A stretch of DNA of 64,000 nucleotides from Azospirillum oleiclasticum. Lineage in GTDB: Bacteria; Pseudomonadota; Alphaproteobacteria; Azospirillales; Azospirillaceae. Where the stretch lies: NCBI RefSeq assembly GCF_013423485.1, contig NZ_JABFFR010000003.1, positions 124,001 to 188,000 on the forward strand, written 5' to 3'. The notes beneath the pieces were generated by a model that worked only from the letters and a program-made list of their open reading frames with translations, searched no databases and was not told the origin of the DNA. The translations under genes and the position numbers were made by a program. Shown piece by piece: positions 57,114-64,000 of the stretch. Numbering within the stretch: position 1 is the first letter of the stretch; the number at the start of each line of letters is the position of its first letter.

Positions 57114-58505
57114 TCACTTCGGGATTCCCGTGCCGATCCACTTGTCGCGCACCTGGTCGTAATTGGCGCTGGCGTCGTAATACTCGACCGACAGCCCGAG
57201 CTGCCGCGCGGTGAGCTGGCCGATGGCGGACAGGATGGTGAAGGCCGCCACCTGCTCGTTGCGCTGCGCGCGGACGAGATTGACGCGGGCGTTCAGCAGC
57301 TCCTGCTCCTGGTCAAGCACGTCGAGAACCGTGCGGGATCCCACCTGCGCCTCCTGTCGGACGCCTTCCAGCGCGATGCGGGAGGCGTTGATCTGCGACT
57401 GGAACGATTCGACGTTGGCGCGCGCGGTCTGCAGGGACTGCCAAGCGCTGACCGCCGACTCGGTCACCTGCTGGCGGGTGTCGTCGATCTGGATGCGGTA
57501 CTGGTTCGCCGTCTGTTTGGCCTCACGGGTCAACGACTCCGGCAGGCCCGCCTGGTAGAGCGGAATCACCACCTGGGCGGTGATCTGCAGGCTGTCGGTG
57601 CGGTCCAGATCGATGCCGCTGCTGCGGCCCGGATCGTAGGTGCGCGACGCGCTGAGACCCAGACTGGCGGACGGCAGCAGCCGGCCGTACTGCTGGTCGA
57701 TGGTGTGGCGCTGCGCCGCCTCGTTGAAGCTGGCGGAGAGCACGTTCGGGTTGTTGGCGCGCGCCAGCTCGACCAGATCGTCGAGGTTGGACGGCAGCCG
57801 GAACTTCGGCCGCGGCGCCTTCAGCTCGCCCGGACGGGCACCGACCACGCGCTCGTAGGTGGCGCGCGACGCCTGGAGCGTGCCGTCCGCCTGGATGCGT
57901 GACGCGACGGCGCCGGCCAAGCGTGACTCGGACTGGGCGACGTCGGTGCGGGTGTATTCACCGACGCGGAAGCGGTCGCGCGACGCATCGAGCTGGCGCC
58001 GCAGCACCTGCTCGTTGTTGACCGACAGCGCCAGCACCGCCTGGTTCTGCACCACGTCCAGATAGGCGGTGGCGGCGTTCAGCAGCACCTGCTGCTCCGA
58101 CGCCAGCAGGGTCGCCCGTTGCGCCTGCACCAGACTTTCCGCCCGCCTGACCGCCGGGGTGACGGTGGCGTCGTAGAGCGGCTGCGAGAGCGAGCCGGAG
58201 ACGGCCTTGGCGTTGTTCTGCGACCCGGATTCGATACCAGGCGCCGTGCTGTTGCCGGCCGAGCGCGTGACACCCGCGGTCACGCGCGCCGTCGGCCGGT
58301 AACCGGCCAGCGCCTGCGGCACGGATTCGTCCACGGCCCGCAGCCGGGCACGCTGGGCGGCCAAGCTGGGGTTGGTCTGGTAGGCCTGGGCCAGCGCCTG
58401 TTCCAGCGTCTGCGCCGAGGCGCCGCCCACCGGCACCAGGGCAGCGGCACCCAGGACCAGCGCGGTCGCCAGAAGCCGGCGCGCGAAGGGGCTCATTCGA
58501 CTCAT
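57114..58505 (-). CDS. tolC: TolC-family outer-membrane efflux protein
   Basis: The 463-residue protein has a signal peptide (ATALVLGAAALVPVGGASA) and two internally repeated TolC halves, each with long helices and strand segments (TLEQALAQAYQTNPSLAAQRARLRAVDESVPQAL starting the first). It forms the outer-membrane channel for type I secretion and drug efflux pumps. It is separated by one base from the rhodanese gene and sits in the order pcm-rhodanese-tolC-popZ-valS. The partner inner-membrane pump is not in the window. Confidence 0.93.
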   Translation of the reverse strand: MSRMSPFARRLLATALVLGAAALVPVGGASAQTLEQALAQAYQTNPSLAAQRARLRAVDESVPQALAGYRPTARVTAGVTRSAGNSTAPGIESGSQNNAKAVSGSLSQPLYDATVTPAVRRAESLVQAQRATLLASEQQVLLNAATAYLDVVQNQAVLALSVNNEQVLRRQLDASRDRFRVGEYTRTDVAQSESRLAGAVASRIQADGTLQASRATYERVVGARPGELKAPRPKFRLPSNLDDLVELARANNPNVLSASFNEAAQRHTIDQQYGRLLPSASLGLSASRTYDPGRSSGIDLDRTDSLQITAQVVIPLYQAGLPESLTREAKQTANQYRIQIDDTRQQVTESAVSAWQSLQTARANVESFQSQINASRIALEGVRQEAQVGSRTVLDVLDQEQELLNARVNLVRAQRNEQVAAFTILSAIGQLTARQLGLSVEYYDASANYDQVRDKWIGTGIPK

Positions 58506-58506
58506 C

Positions 58507-58833
58507 TCAATAGGTCCTCATGTCCGGATCGATCCGCCGCGCCCAGGCATCGATACCCCCGCTCAGATTGGTTGCCTGGTCGAAGCCCTGTTCGCGCAGC
58601 CACATCATGACCTGCGCGCTACGCCCCCCATGATGACACATCACCACCACGGGCTTGTCCCTGGGAAGTTCCGCGACGTGGCCGGGAAGCATGCGCATGG
58701 GAATCGGCAAGCTCCCCTCGACGGACACCAGATCCGTCTCCCACGGTTCGCGGACATCCAGAAGCACGTGGTCCTCACCGGCCCGCCGCATAGCGTCCAG
58801 CCGTTCGACCTCGATCTCCATCGGCACGGACAT
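58507..58833 (-). CDS. Single-domain rhodanese-like sulfurtransferase
   Basis: The 108-residue protein has a full rhodanese domain with the catalytic loop VVMCHHGGRS (Cys66) and LLDVREPWE at the N-terminus. It may move sulfur or act in redox signalling; the specific partner is unknown. The start at MSVPMEIEVER follows a GGGGG-rich ribosome site; a further ATG 11 codons upstream has none. It lies one base before tolC and 105 bases after pcm. Confidence 0.88.
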   Translation of the reverse strand: MSVPMEIEVERLDAMRRAGEDHVLLDVREPWETDLVSVEGSLPIPMRMLPGHVAELPRDKPVVVMCHHGGRSAQVMMWLREQGFDQATNLSGGIDAWARRIDPDMRTY

Positions 58834-58938
58834 GGTCCCCCGCCTTCCCCTATTTATGGTTGGCACGCTCGCCGCGACGAGTATGAGGCCGGTTCCCCGC
58901 CGACGCCACCGTCCGCCGCCCCTCCGGCGGACGTGATC

Positions 58939-59625
58939 TCAGAATTCGAACACCGGTTTCGGCTCGAAGCCCGGCAGCAGCGGCGGCTTGGCTTCGAACA
59001 GCACCCGCGACGACAGCACGCCGCCCTCGCGCCGGAACAGCTTGACCTCCCCCACGCCGCGGGTTCCCAGGACGGCGGCGACCATCCGCCCGCCCTCGGC
59101 GAGCTGGTCGGCGATGCCGGCCGGCACCTCCGCCACCGTGCCGTTGAAGACGATCACGTCGTAGGGGGCCTGCGCCGGGTAGCCGGCGGTGGTCGGTGCG
59201 TTGATGACGATGGCGTTGTCCGCACCCACCTCGCCCAGCGCGGAGGTCGCCTGCTGCGCCAGGGCCGCATCCGATTCGATGCCGACCACGGTCGCGGCGA
59301 TGCGCGCGATGACCGCGGTCGAGTAGCCGGTGCCGCAGCCGATGTCGAGCACCACGTCGGTCGATTTCAGCTCCGCCGCCTGAAGCATGCGGGCGAAGAC
59401 CATCGGCTCCAGCAGGAAGCGCCCCGGACCGATCGCGATCTCGTCATCGACATAGGCGATGCCGCGCGCGGCCTTGGGCACGAACAGCTCTCGCGGGACT
59501 TCCATCATGGAGTCTACGAGACGCTGGTCGGTCACCTTGTTGGGGCGGACCTGACACTCGACCATATGAAATCGGGCGGCGGCGTAATCGGGCATGGCGG
59601 TCGCTTGTTCGTCTTGTTGCGTCAT
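58939..59625 (-). CDS. pcm: Pcm-like protein-L-isoaspartate O-methyltransferase family protein
   Basis: The 228-residue protein has the PCMT N-terminal motif RFHMVECQVRPNKVTDQRLVDSMMEVPRELFVP, and the SAM-binding LDIGCGTGYSTAVIA (about residues 92-106). The catalytic Ser/Thr region has GPGRFLLEP in place of the strict ISAPHMV of true PIMTs. It may thus be an isoaspartate repair enzyme or a diverged relative with another substrate. The ATG at 59625 follows GGGGG-rich DNA; the 35-codon upstream extension was rejected. Confidence 0.82.
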   Translation of the reverse strand: MTQQDEQATAMPDYAAARFHMVECQVRPNKVTDQRLVDSMMEVPRELFVPKAARGIAYVDDEIAIGPGRFLLEPMVFARMLQAAELKSTDVVLDIGCGTGYSTAVIARIAATVVGIESDAALAQQATSALGEVGADNAIVINAPTTAGYPAQAPYDVIVFNGTVAEVPAGIADQLAEGGRMVAAVLGTRGVGEVKLFRREGGVLSSRVLFEAKPPLLPGFEPKPVFEF

Positions 59626-59722
59626 GGGCGGCCCCCAGCCGGGCGGAGCGGCTGTGCTGCCACGGGCTATATATCGGCAAATGCCCGCGAAGACAACGCC
59701 GCGCCCTGCTACGAACCGCCGC

Positions 59723-59751
59723 TTGACCAACGGGGCGGAGCGCGCTTATAC
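59723..59751 (+). promoter_or_regulatory. Promoter of the tRNA-Cys/tRNA-Asn genes
   Basis: TTGACC (59723-59728) and TTATAC (59746-59751) are 17 bases apart, giving a good sigma-70 type promoter. The predicted transcript would begin about 8 bases before the tRNA-Cys 5' end, fitting a short leader for RNase P. Confidence 0.6.
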
Positions 59752-59765
59752 CTGCGCTCCCCGGT

Positions 59766-59839
59766 GGCGCGGTGGCAGAGTGGTCATGCAGCGGACTGCA
59801 AATCCGTGTACGTGGGTTCGATTCCCGCCCGTGCCTCCA
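59766..59839 (+). tRNA. tRNA-Cys (GCA)
   Basis: The acceptor stem GGCGCGG pairs with CCGTGCC; the anticodon GCA (59798-59800) is in the seven-base loop CTGCAAA, the T-arm contains GGTTCGATTCC, and CCA is encoded. All four stems fold. The D-arm (GGCAGAGTGGTCATGC) is typical of tRNA-Cys. Confidence 0.97.
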
Positions 59840-59927
59840 TCCCCTCCCGGTTCCGGTCTTTTGCGGACAGCGAAATTTCCGGGTTGACGAGGGGGATCGG
59901 GATCAGTAGAAACGCCGTCACCTCTGA

Positions 59928-60002
59928 TCCGGCGTGGCGCAGCGGTAGCGCAGCGGACTGTTAATCCGTTGGTCGTTGGTTCGAATCCAACCGCCGGAGC
60001 CA
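59928..60002 (+). tRNA. tRNA-Asn (GTT)
   Basis: The acceptor stem TCCGGCG pairs with CGCCGGA, followed by discriminator G and encoded CCA. The anticodon GTT is at 59960-59962 in loop CTGTTAA, and the T-arm has GGTTCGAATCC. It follows tRNA-Cys by 88 bases and is probably on the same transcript, ended by the hairpin just downstream. Confidence 0.97.
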
Positions 60003-60011
60003 ATTAGGAAG

Positions 60012-60053
60012 AAGGCCGGGAATCCAGCAACGGGTTCCCGGCCTTTCTTTTTT
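60012..60053 (+). terminator. Rho-independent terminator after the tRNA genes
   Basis: AAGGCCGGGAA (60012-60022) pairs with TTCCCGGCCTT (60035-60045) around a 12-base loop, followed by TCTTTTTT. It has both a strong GC stem and a T-run, the clearest intrinsic terminator in the window, 10 bases after tRNA-Asn. Confidence 0.92.
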
Positions 60054-60066
60054 CCGGACCGTCACC

Positions 60067-60306
60067 TCACCCGGTGAGATCGTCGTAGATGGTGCGGTCC
60101 CGCGTGTCGGTCTCGGCGCCCGCCTGCCCGGTCTCGCGACGCCATTCGCCGCACCAGTCGGTGGTCAGCGTCAGCGGGAACCGGCCGTCCGGGTTGCGGG
60201 GCGTGACCACGGGCGGGAATCGGCGGCACACGCCTTTCGGTCCCCGCCCGCGCATGCCCAGCCCTTCCCAGAACCGGCAGGTGTAGCAGGTGTCGGTGCG
60301 TTTCAT
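60067..60306 (-). CDS. Small four-cysteine protein, probable zinc or metal site
   Basis: The 79-residue protein has four cysteines at 7, 10, 27 and 52 in the pattern CYTCRFWEG...GVCRRFPP...TDWCGEW. The CxxC pair plus two further cysteines suggests a zinc-ribbon-like or Fe-S site. The pattern (CRFW, CRRFPP, DWCGEW) recurs in small hypothetical proteins of alphaproteobacteria as far as I know. Its role is unknown. It stands alone on the minus strand. Confidence 0.72.
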   Translation of the reverse strand: MKRTDTCYTCRFWEGLGMRGRGPKGVCRRFPPVVTPRNPDGRFPLTLTTDWCGEWRRETGQAGAETDTRDRTIYDDLTG

Positions 60307-60403
60307 GGTGCGGACGTCCCCCCTGTCCGATGGCGTATGCCGCCCACTATCGAACGGGACGGCGCGCGCCGTCGACCGGTTGTTTGCGCCCGGCCGGTGC
60401 CGG

Positions 60404-60586
60404 TCAGGCGATCGATCCGTCCGGCTTGCCGGGGCTCATGTCGCCGGGGTGCTGGACGGCGAAGGCCTTGATCTGCGCGTCCAGCTCACGGCGGCGCCGC
60501 TCGTCGGCCGAACCGTGCGGCGCGTTCTGAAGCCTCTGGAACTCGGCGACGGCGCGCTCCAGGTCCGCCAGAGTGTCGATGGTCAT
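60404..60586 (-). CDS. Small 60-residue helical protein
   Basis: The product is a short, charged, mostly helical protein (TLADLERAVAEFQRLQNAPHGSADERRRRELDAQIKAFAVQH), with no domain recognised. GGAAGGACC lies just ahead of the ATG, giving a good ribosome site, which supports the call. It is divergent from the protease-like gene. Confidence 0.6.
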   Translation of the reverse strand: MTIDTLADLERAVAEFQRLQNAPHGSADERRRRELDAQIKAFAVQHPGDMSPGKPDGSIA

Positions 60587-60721
60587 GGGTTCGGTCCTTC
60601 CATTGCGGTCCCCGCATCAACGTCCGGCGGCGAGCGTATGTTTCCTTTCCGCCGTCCGAACCCTTGATCGCGTGCCTAGCGGTGTCATGTTCATGGAACA
60701 ACCGCGGCGGAGGTTCGAGCG

Positions 60722-61723
60722 ATGGCGCGCACCCGGCGTTTCCTCCAATGGTCGGCCCCGTGGGCTTTGGCGTTTCTTCTGCTCCAGGCCACCGCCGTGT
60801 GGGCCCAGGTGCCCGATCCCGAGACCCTGCTGAAGGCGGTTGTCCGTGTCACCGCCACGGTGCCGCCGGATTCGCAGTCGTCCAGCACGCTGGGCTCGGA
60901 ACGCGAGGGGACGGGGGTGGTGATCGGCGGTGACGGGCTGATCGTCACCATCGGCTACACGATCATGGAAGCGTCCTCGGTGCAGGTGACCACCGGCGAC
61001 GGCCGCGCCTACCCCGCCGACATCGTGGCGTACGACCATGTCAGCGGCTTCGGCCTGCTGCGCGCCGGCTACGGCTTCGACGCGCCGCCGGTTCGGCTTG
61101 GCGACTCGGGCGCCTTGAAGGAGGGCGACACCGCCGTCGTGCTCAGCCGCGGCGGCGGCTCGCCGGCGCTGCCGACGCGAGTGGTCAGCCGGCGTGAGTT
61201 CGCCGGCTATTGGGAGTACATGCTGGACCGCGCCATCTTCACCTCCCCGCCCCACCCCGCCTTCAACGGCGCGGCGCTGATCGACGGGAAGGGCCGGCTG
61301 GTCGGCATCGGCTCGCTGATCGTGGGCGAGGCGGTGCCCAACCACGCCATGCCCGGCAACATGTTCGTGCCCGTGGACGTGCTCCAGCCGATCCTGGGCG
61401 ACCTGTTGGCCTATGGCCGCCGCCAGGACCCGCCGCGTCCGTGGCTGGGCCTGACCCTGCGTGAGCACAATGGCCGGCTGCTGATCCAACGTGTGACCCG
61501 CAACAGCCCGGCCGAGGCGGCCGGCCTGCGCCCCGGCGACCAGATCATGGGCCTGTCCGGCCAGCGGGTGGGCACGCTTTCCGAGTTCTACCGTCGCATG
61601 TGGGGCATGGGGGACGCCGGGGTGGCGGTGCCGCTCCAGGTGATCCGTGGTCCGGCGCTGGAGTCGGTCACCATCACCTCCGGCGACCGCACCAAGCACC
61701 TGAAGCTCAACCCGACCTTCTGA
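60722..61723 (+). CDS. Exported trypsin-fold (S1C/DegP-like) PDZ protein lacking the catalytic triad
   Basis: The 333-residue protein has a signal peptide (APWALAFLLLQATAVWA), a trypsin-like domain (about 33-215) and a C-terminal PDZ domain (about 225-320; LGLTLREHNGRLLIQRV, AEAAGLRPGDQIMGL). Aligned to DegP, the His of TNNHV is Tyr79 (IVTIGYTI), the Asp of TDLAL is Gly109 (SGFGLLR) and the Ser of GNSGG is Asn182 (AFNGAAL). It should not be a protease; a scaffold, chaperone or sensor role in the periplasm is more likely. Not in an obvious operon. Confidence 0.85.
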   Translation: MARTRRFLQWSAPWALAFLLLQATAVWAQVPDPETLLKAVVRVTATVPPDSQSSSTLGSEREGTGVVIGGDGLIVTIGYTIMEASSVQVTTGDGRAYPADIVAYDHVSGFGLLRAGYGFDAPPVRLGDSGALKEGDTAVVLSRGGGSPALPTRVVSRREFAGYWEYMLDRAIFTSPPHPAFNGAALIDGKGRLVGIGSLIVGEAVPNHAMPGNMFVPVDVLQPILGDLLAYGRRQDPPRPWLGLTLREHNGRLLIQRVTRNSPAEAAGLRPGDQIMGLSGQRVGTLSEFYRRMWGMGDAGVAVPLQVIRGPALESVTITSGDRTKHLKLNPTF

Positions 61724-61827
61724 GCGGTCGCGCCGTTGCACCCATCCTTTCGCGCGACGGCGACCCACCATTGTGGCAGACTGGCCCCGCCGCGGGTCCC
61801 GACCCGCCCCGAAGGCCGCACCGACCG

Positions 61828-63039
61828 ATGACACAGACGACCCAGCACAGCCGTGGCTACATCGAGGAAGTGCGCAAACACCTGCTGTTCCACCACAAGT
61901 GGGTGAACGGAAGGGGCGGGCGGCAGGCGGACCTCAGCTTCTACGATCTTTCCGGCCTGCCGCTGGCGCGCAGCGTGCTGCGCAACGCGAAGCTGGTCGG
62001 CGCGTCGCTGTCCGGCAGCAACCTGGCGCTCGCCGATCTCCAGGCGTCCATCCTGCTGATGGCGGAGATGGAGGGTGCCGTCCTCGATGGCGCCAACCTG
62101 CTGGGCGCCGACCTGCGGGGTGCCAACTTCAACGGCGCCAGCCTGGCGGAGGCGAACCTGTCGGGAGCGGACCTGCGCACCGGCGTGCTGGGCGCGGTCA
62201 GCACCGGCAACGACCGCGGTGCCCGCGACCCGGCCTGGAGCCGCAACACCCAGATGATCGACGCCAAGCTGGGCCGCGCCCTGCTCGTCGGCTCGCGGTT
62301 GGAGAACTGCGACCTGACGGGGGCGGAGCTGGCGGACGCCGACCTCAGCGGCGCCGATCTCAGCGGCGCCATCCTGATCGCCACCGATCTCAGCGGTGTG
62401 GCGCTGAAGAACGCCAAGCTGTCCGGCGCCATCCTGTCGGGCGCGCATCTGGACGAGCAGGTGGCCGCCCTGTTGGCCGACCAGGGCATCGACCCGCGCG
62501 CCAGCCTGACCCCGGTGATCGACCGCCTGCCCGAGCTCGTGGCCCGCCATCGCGCGTGGCTGGACAGCGGCGGCGCCCAGGGCGCGCGGCTGGAGTTGGA
62601 TCAGGCCGACCTCGCCGGTGCGCGACTGTCGGGGGTGGACCTGTCGGCCGCCCGGCTCCAGCGCTGCGACCTCAGCGGTGCCGACCTGTCCGGCGCCACC
62701 CTGACCATGGCCGACCTCGCCTACAGCCGGCTGGCCGGGGCCGATCTGCGCGACGCCGACCTGTCCGGCTGCGGGCTGCGCCGGGCCGACCTGACCGGGG
62801 CCAATCTGGAGGGGGCGGCGCTCGACGACATCGCCATCGGCGGCGATCTCTCCCGCCCCTGGCCCACCAACCTGCAGGGTGCCCGGCTGGTGGACGCCGA
62901 CCTGCGCTGCCGCAGCGCCCGCGGCGCCATGCTGCGCCACGCCGACCTGACCGGCGCGCGGGTCAACATGGCGCTGCTGCGCGGCAGCGACACCCAGGGT
63001 GCCAAGCTGCCTCGGGCCGCGGCCTCCGCCCCGGCCTGA
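61828..63039 (+). CDS. Pentapeptide-repeat protein
   Basis: The 403-residue protein has two blocks of A(D/N)LXX repeats (about 45-215 and 255-395, for example ADLSGADLSGAILIATDLSG and GADLSGATLTMADLAY). They are separated by a helical non-repeat section (about 210-250). Repeats form a right-handed quadrilateral beta-helix. The N-terminus has a short helix (HSRGYIEEVRKHLLFHHKWV). Some members mimic DNA and bind gyrase, but no such specific evidence is visible here. The ATG is set by where the helix begins. Confidence 0.85.
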   Translation: MTQTTQHSRGYIEEVRKHLLFHHKWVNGRGGRQADLSFYDLSGLPLARSVLRNAKLVGASLSGSNLALADLQASILLMAEMEGAVLDGANLLGADLRGANFNGASLAEANLSGADLRTGVLGAVSTGNDRGARDPAWSRNTQMIDAKLGRALLVGSRLENCDLTGAELADADLSGADLSGAILIATDLSGVALKNAKLSGAILSGAHLDEQVAALLADQGIDPRASLTPVIDRLPELVARHRAWLDSGGAQGARLELDQADLAGARLSGVDLSAARLQRCDLSGADLSGATLTMADLAYSRLAGADLRDADLSGCGLRRADLTGANLEGAALDDIAIGGDLSRPWPTNLQGARLVDADLRCRSARGAMLRHADLTGARVNMALLRGSDTQGAKLPRAAASAPA

Positions 63040-63137
63040 CGGCTACGGCGCCCCCGCACCATCCGCACCGCTTGGCCCCGCCCCGCCGGCCGGCGTAGGC
63101 TGCCGCCCTGGCAATGGCGGACCAAGGAGCACTGCGC

Positions 63138-63737
63138 ATGGACCACCCCGACATCGAGGTCATCGAGAAGCAGACGGTCTGCAAAGGCTTCCTCCAGATC
63201 GACCGCTACCGCCTGCGCCACCGCAAGTTCGACGGGAGCTGGAGCGACGTGGTGGTGCGCGAGGTGTGCGAGCGCGGCCACGCCGTCGCGGTCCTGCTCT
63301 ACGACCCGGGCCGCGACAGCCTCGTCATGATCGAGCAGTTCCGGGTCGGGGCCGCGGCCGGCGGCGGGCCCGCCTGGCTGACCGAGATCGTCGCCGGCAT
63401 CATCGAGGAGGGCGAGGCACCCGATGAGGTCGCCCGCCGCGAGGTTCGGGAGGAGGCCGGCTGCGAGGTGACGGCGCTGGAGACCATCTGCGACTATTTC
63501 CCCAGCCCCGGCGCCTTCAGCGAGAAGGTCACGCTGTTCTGCGGGCGGGTGGACAGCGCCGCCGTCGGAACCACAGGCGGCTGCCCCGACGAGCATGAGG
63601 ACATCCGCATCACCGTCATGCCCTATGACGCGGCGATCCGCCTGATGGACGAGAACCGCCTGAACAACTCCGTCACCATCATCGCCCTGGCCTGGCTCGC
63701 CCGCCACAAGGACGCGTTGCAAGCGCGCTGGGCATGA
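63138..63737 (+). CDS. nudF: NUDIX hydrolase, ADP-ribose pyrophosphatase-like
   Basis: The 199-residue protein has a Nudix box GIIEEGEAPDEVARREVREEAG (about residues 92-113, GX5EX7REVXEEXG) and a downstream FSEKVTLFCGRVD. The YRLRHRKFDGS N-terminus fits ADP-ribose pyrophosphatases of the NudF/AspP type. The start at 63138 follows AAGGAG by 8 bases; a 24-base longer start is disfavoured. It ends 116 bases before the cysteine synthase gene. Confidence 0.86.
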   Translation: MDHPDIEVIEKQTVCKGFLQIDRYRLRHRKFDGSWSDVVVREVCERGHAVAVLLYDPGRDSLVMIEQFRVGAAAGGGPAWLTEIVAGIIEEGEAPDEVARREVREEAGCEVTALETICDYFPSPGAFSEKVTLFCGRVDSAAVGTTGGCPDEHEDIRITVMPYDAAIRLMDENRLNNSVTIIALAWLARHKDALQARWA

Positions 63738-63792
63738 TCCTGCGAATTTCACACGCAGACTTCGCGAAACCCCGCCATTCCACAGGCGCGCC

Positions 63793-63822
63793 TTGAACAG
63801 GATCCCGGCCTTCCGATAGTTT
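63793..63822 (+). promoter_or_regulatory. Weak candidate promoter of the cysteine synthase gene
   Basis: TTGAAC (63793-63798) and TAGTTT (63817-63822) are 18 bases apart, 31 bases ahead of the GTG start. It is the best -35/-10 pair in the 116-base gap after nudF, but both boxes are imperfect. Confidence 0.3.
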
Positions 63823-63853
63823 GAGGGCAGGACATAAGAGAGAGGGACGGGTC

Positions 63854-64000
63854 GTGGACATTCGCGACGGCTTCATCGGCACCATCGGCAACACCCCACT
63901 GATCCGGCTGGAAGGGCCGTCGAAGGCCACGGGCTGCAACATCCTGGGCAAGGCGGAATTCCTGAACCCCGGCGGGTCGGTGAAGGACCGCGCGGCCATC
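63854..64000 (+). CDS. cysK: Cysteine synthase, N-terminal part, cut by the right edge
   Basis: A GTG preceded by a purine-rich GAGAGAGGGACGGG opens a frame of 49 codons that reaches the right end. The product begins [21 protein letters not shown], and contains the PLP-dependent motif [11 protein letters not shown], whose Lys binds pyridoxal phosphate. This matches O-acetylserine sulfhydrylase (CysK/CysM group). The truncation is by the window edge, so completeness is unknown. Confidence 0.88.
   Translation, partial: MDIRDGFIGTIGNTPLIRLEGPSKATGCNILGKAEFLNPGGSVKDRAAI

Noticed and set aside
59766..60055. A possible integration site (att) at the 3' end of the tRNA genes
   Set aside because: No integrase gene or repeated copy of the tRNA 3' end was found in the window. 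The region downstream is a plain terminator and small conserved genes.
61828..63039. Repeat array resembling CRISPR in the pentapeptide-repeat gene
   Set aside because: The short periodicity is a 15-base coding repeat (A(D/N)LXX), continuous with the reading frame, and there are no unique spacers or cas genes.

Overview
The window is a GC-rich, densely coded chromosomal segment from an alphaproteobacterium, most likely an Azospirillum-type member of the Rhodospirillales. The evidence is a dusB(nifR3)-ntrB-ntrC-ntrY-ntrX-trkA-hfq-hflX order, a pyruvate dehydrogenase E1-beta subunit carrying its own lipoyl domain, an IspD-IspF fusion, a PopZ-type polar organizer and paired Asn/Cys tRNA genes. 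No phage, insertion sequence or CRISPR array was seen.

Layout. 1-4.4 kb: a gene start cut by the left edge, a small exported protein, topoisomerase IV subunit B (parE), a YciA-type thioesterase, a small lipoprotein and an FtsB-like division protein. 4.4-11.5 kb: the pyruvate dehydrogenase complex (pdhA, pdhB, pdhC, lpdA), a DUF29 gene and lipoate synthase lipA. These form one functional block, since LipA makes the cofactor carried by PdhB and PdhC. 11.5-14.6 kb: Coq10/RatA-like protein, CinA-type amidohydrolase, ispDF and a CcsA/HemX-like membrane protein. 14.7-22.2 kb: dusB and the nitrogen two-component systems NtrBC and NtrYX. 22.3-25.2 kb: two unexpected genes, an orphan protein and a low-GC endonuclease/exonuclease/phosphatase-fold protein, inserted before trkA. 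25.3-29.2 kb: trkA, a HAD phosphatase, hfq and hflX.

29.2-36 kb: a CtaG-like oxidase assembly protein, a proline-rich exported protein overlapping an inositol-monophosphatase-family gene, a tandem Usp protein, a TPP-riboswitch-controlled ABC importer for a thiamine pyrimidine precursor, and mazG. 36-41.5 kb: a five-gene signalling operon with a UrtA-like binding protein, a SiaA-like PP2C phosphatase, a SiaB-like kinase, a SiaC-like DUF1987 protein and a soluble histidine kinase in place of the diguanylate cyclase SiaD. This is the most interesting system in the window. 41.6-50.6 kb: MBL hydrolase, tatD, metG, holB, then an island (orphan hypothetical and low-GC methyltransferase), then tmk, a D,D-carboxypeptidase and rlpA. 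50.7-59.6 kb: a YdcF-like protein, a chemoreceptor, valS, popZ, tolC, a rhodanese and a Pcm-like methyltransferase. 59.7-64 kb: tRNA-Cys and tRNA-Asn with promoter and terminator, two small conserved proteins, a trypsin-fold protein that has lost its catalytic triad, a pentapeptide-repeat protein, a NUDIX hydrolase and the 5' end of a cysteine synthase.

Most neighbouring genes on one strand are separated by a few bases or overlap by 1-11 bases, so long operons are likely. Strong GC hairpins sit at several convergent gene ends. Function calls rest on motifs read from the translated sequence. No database search was run.
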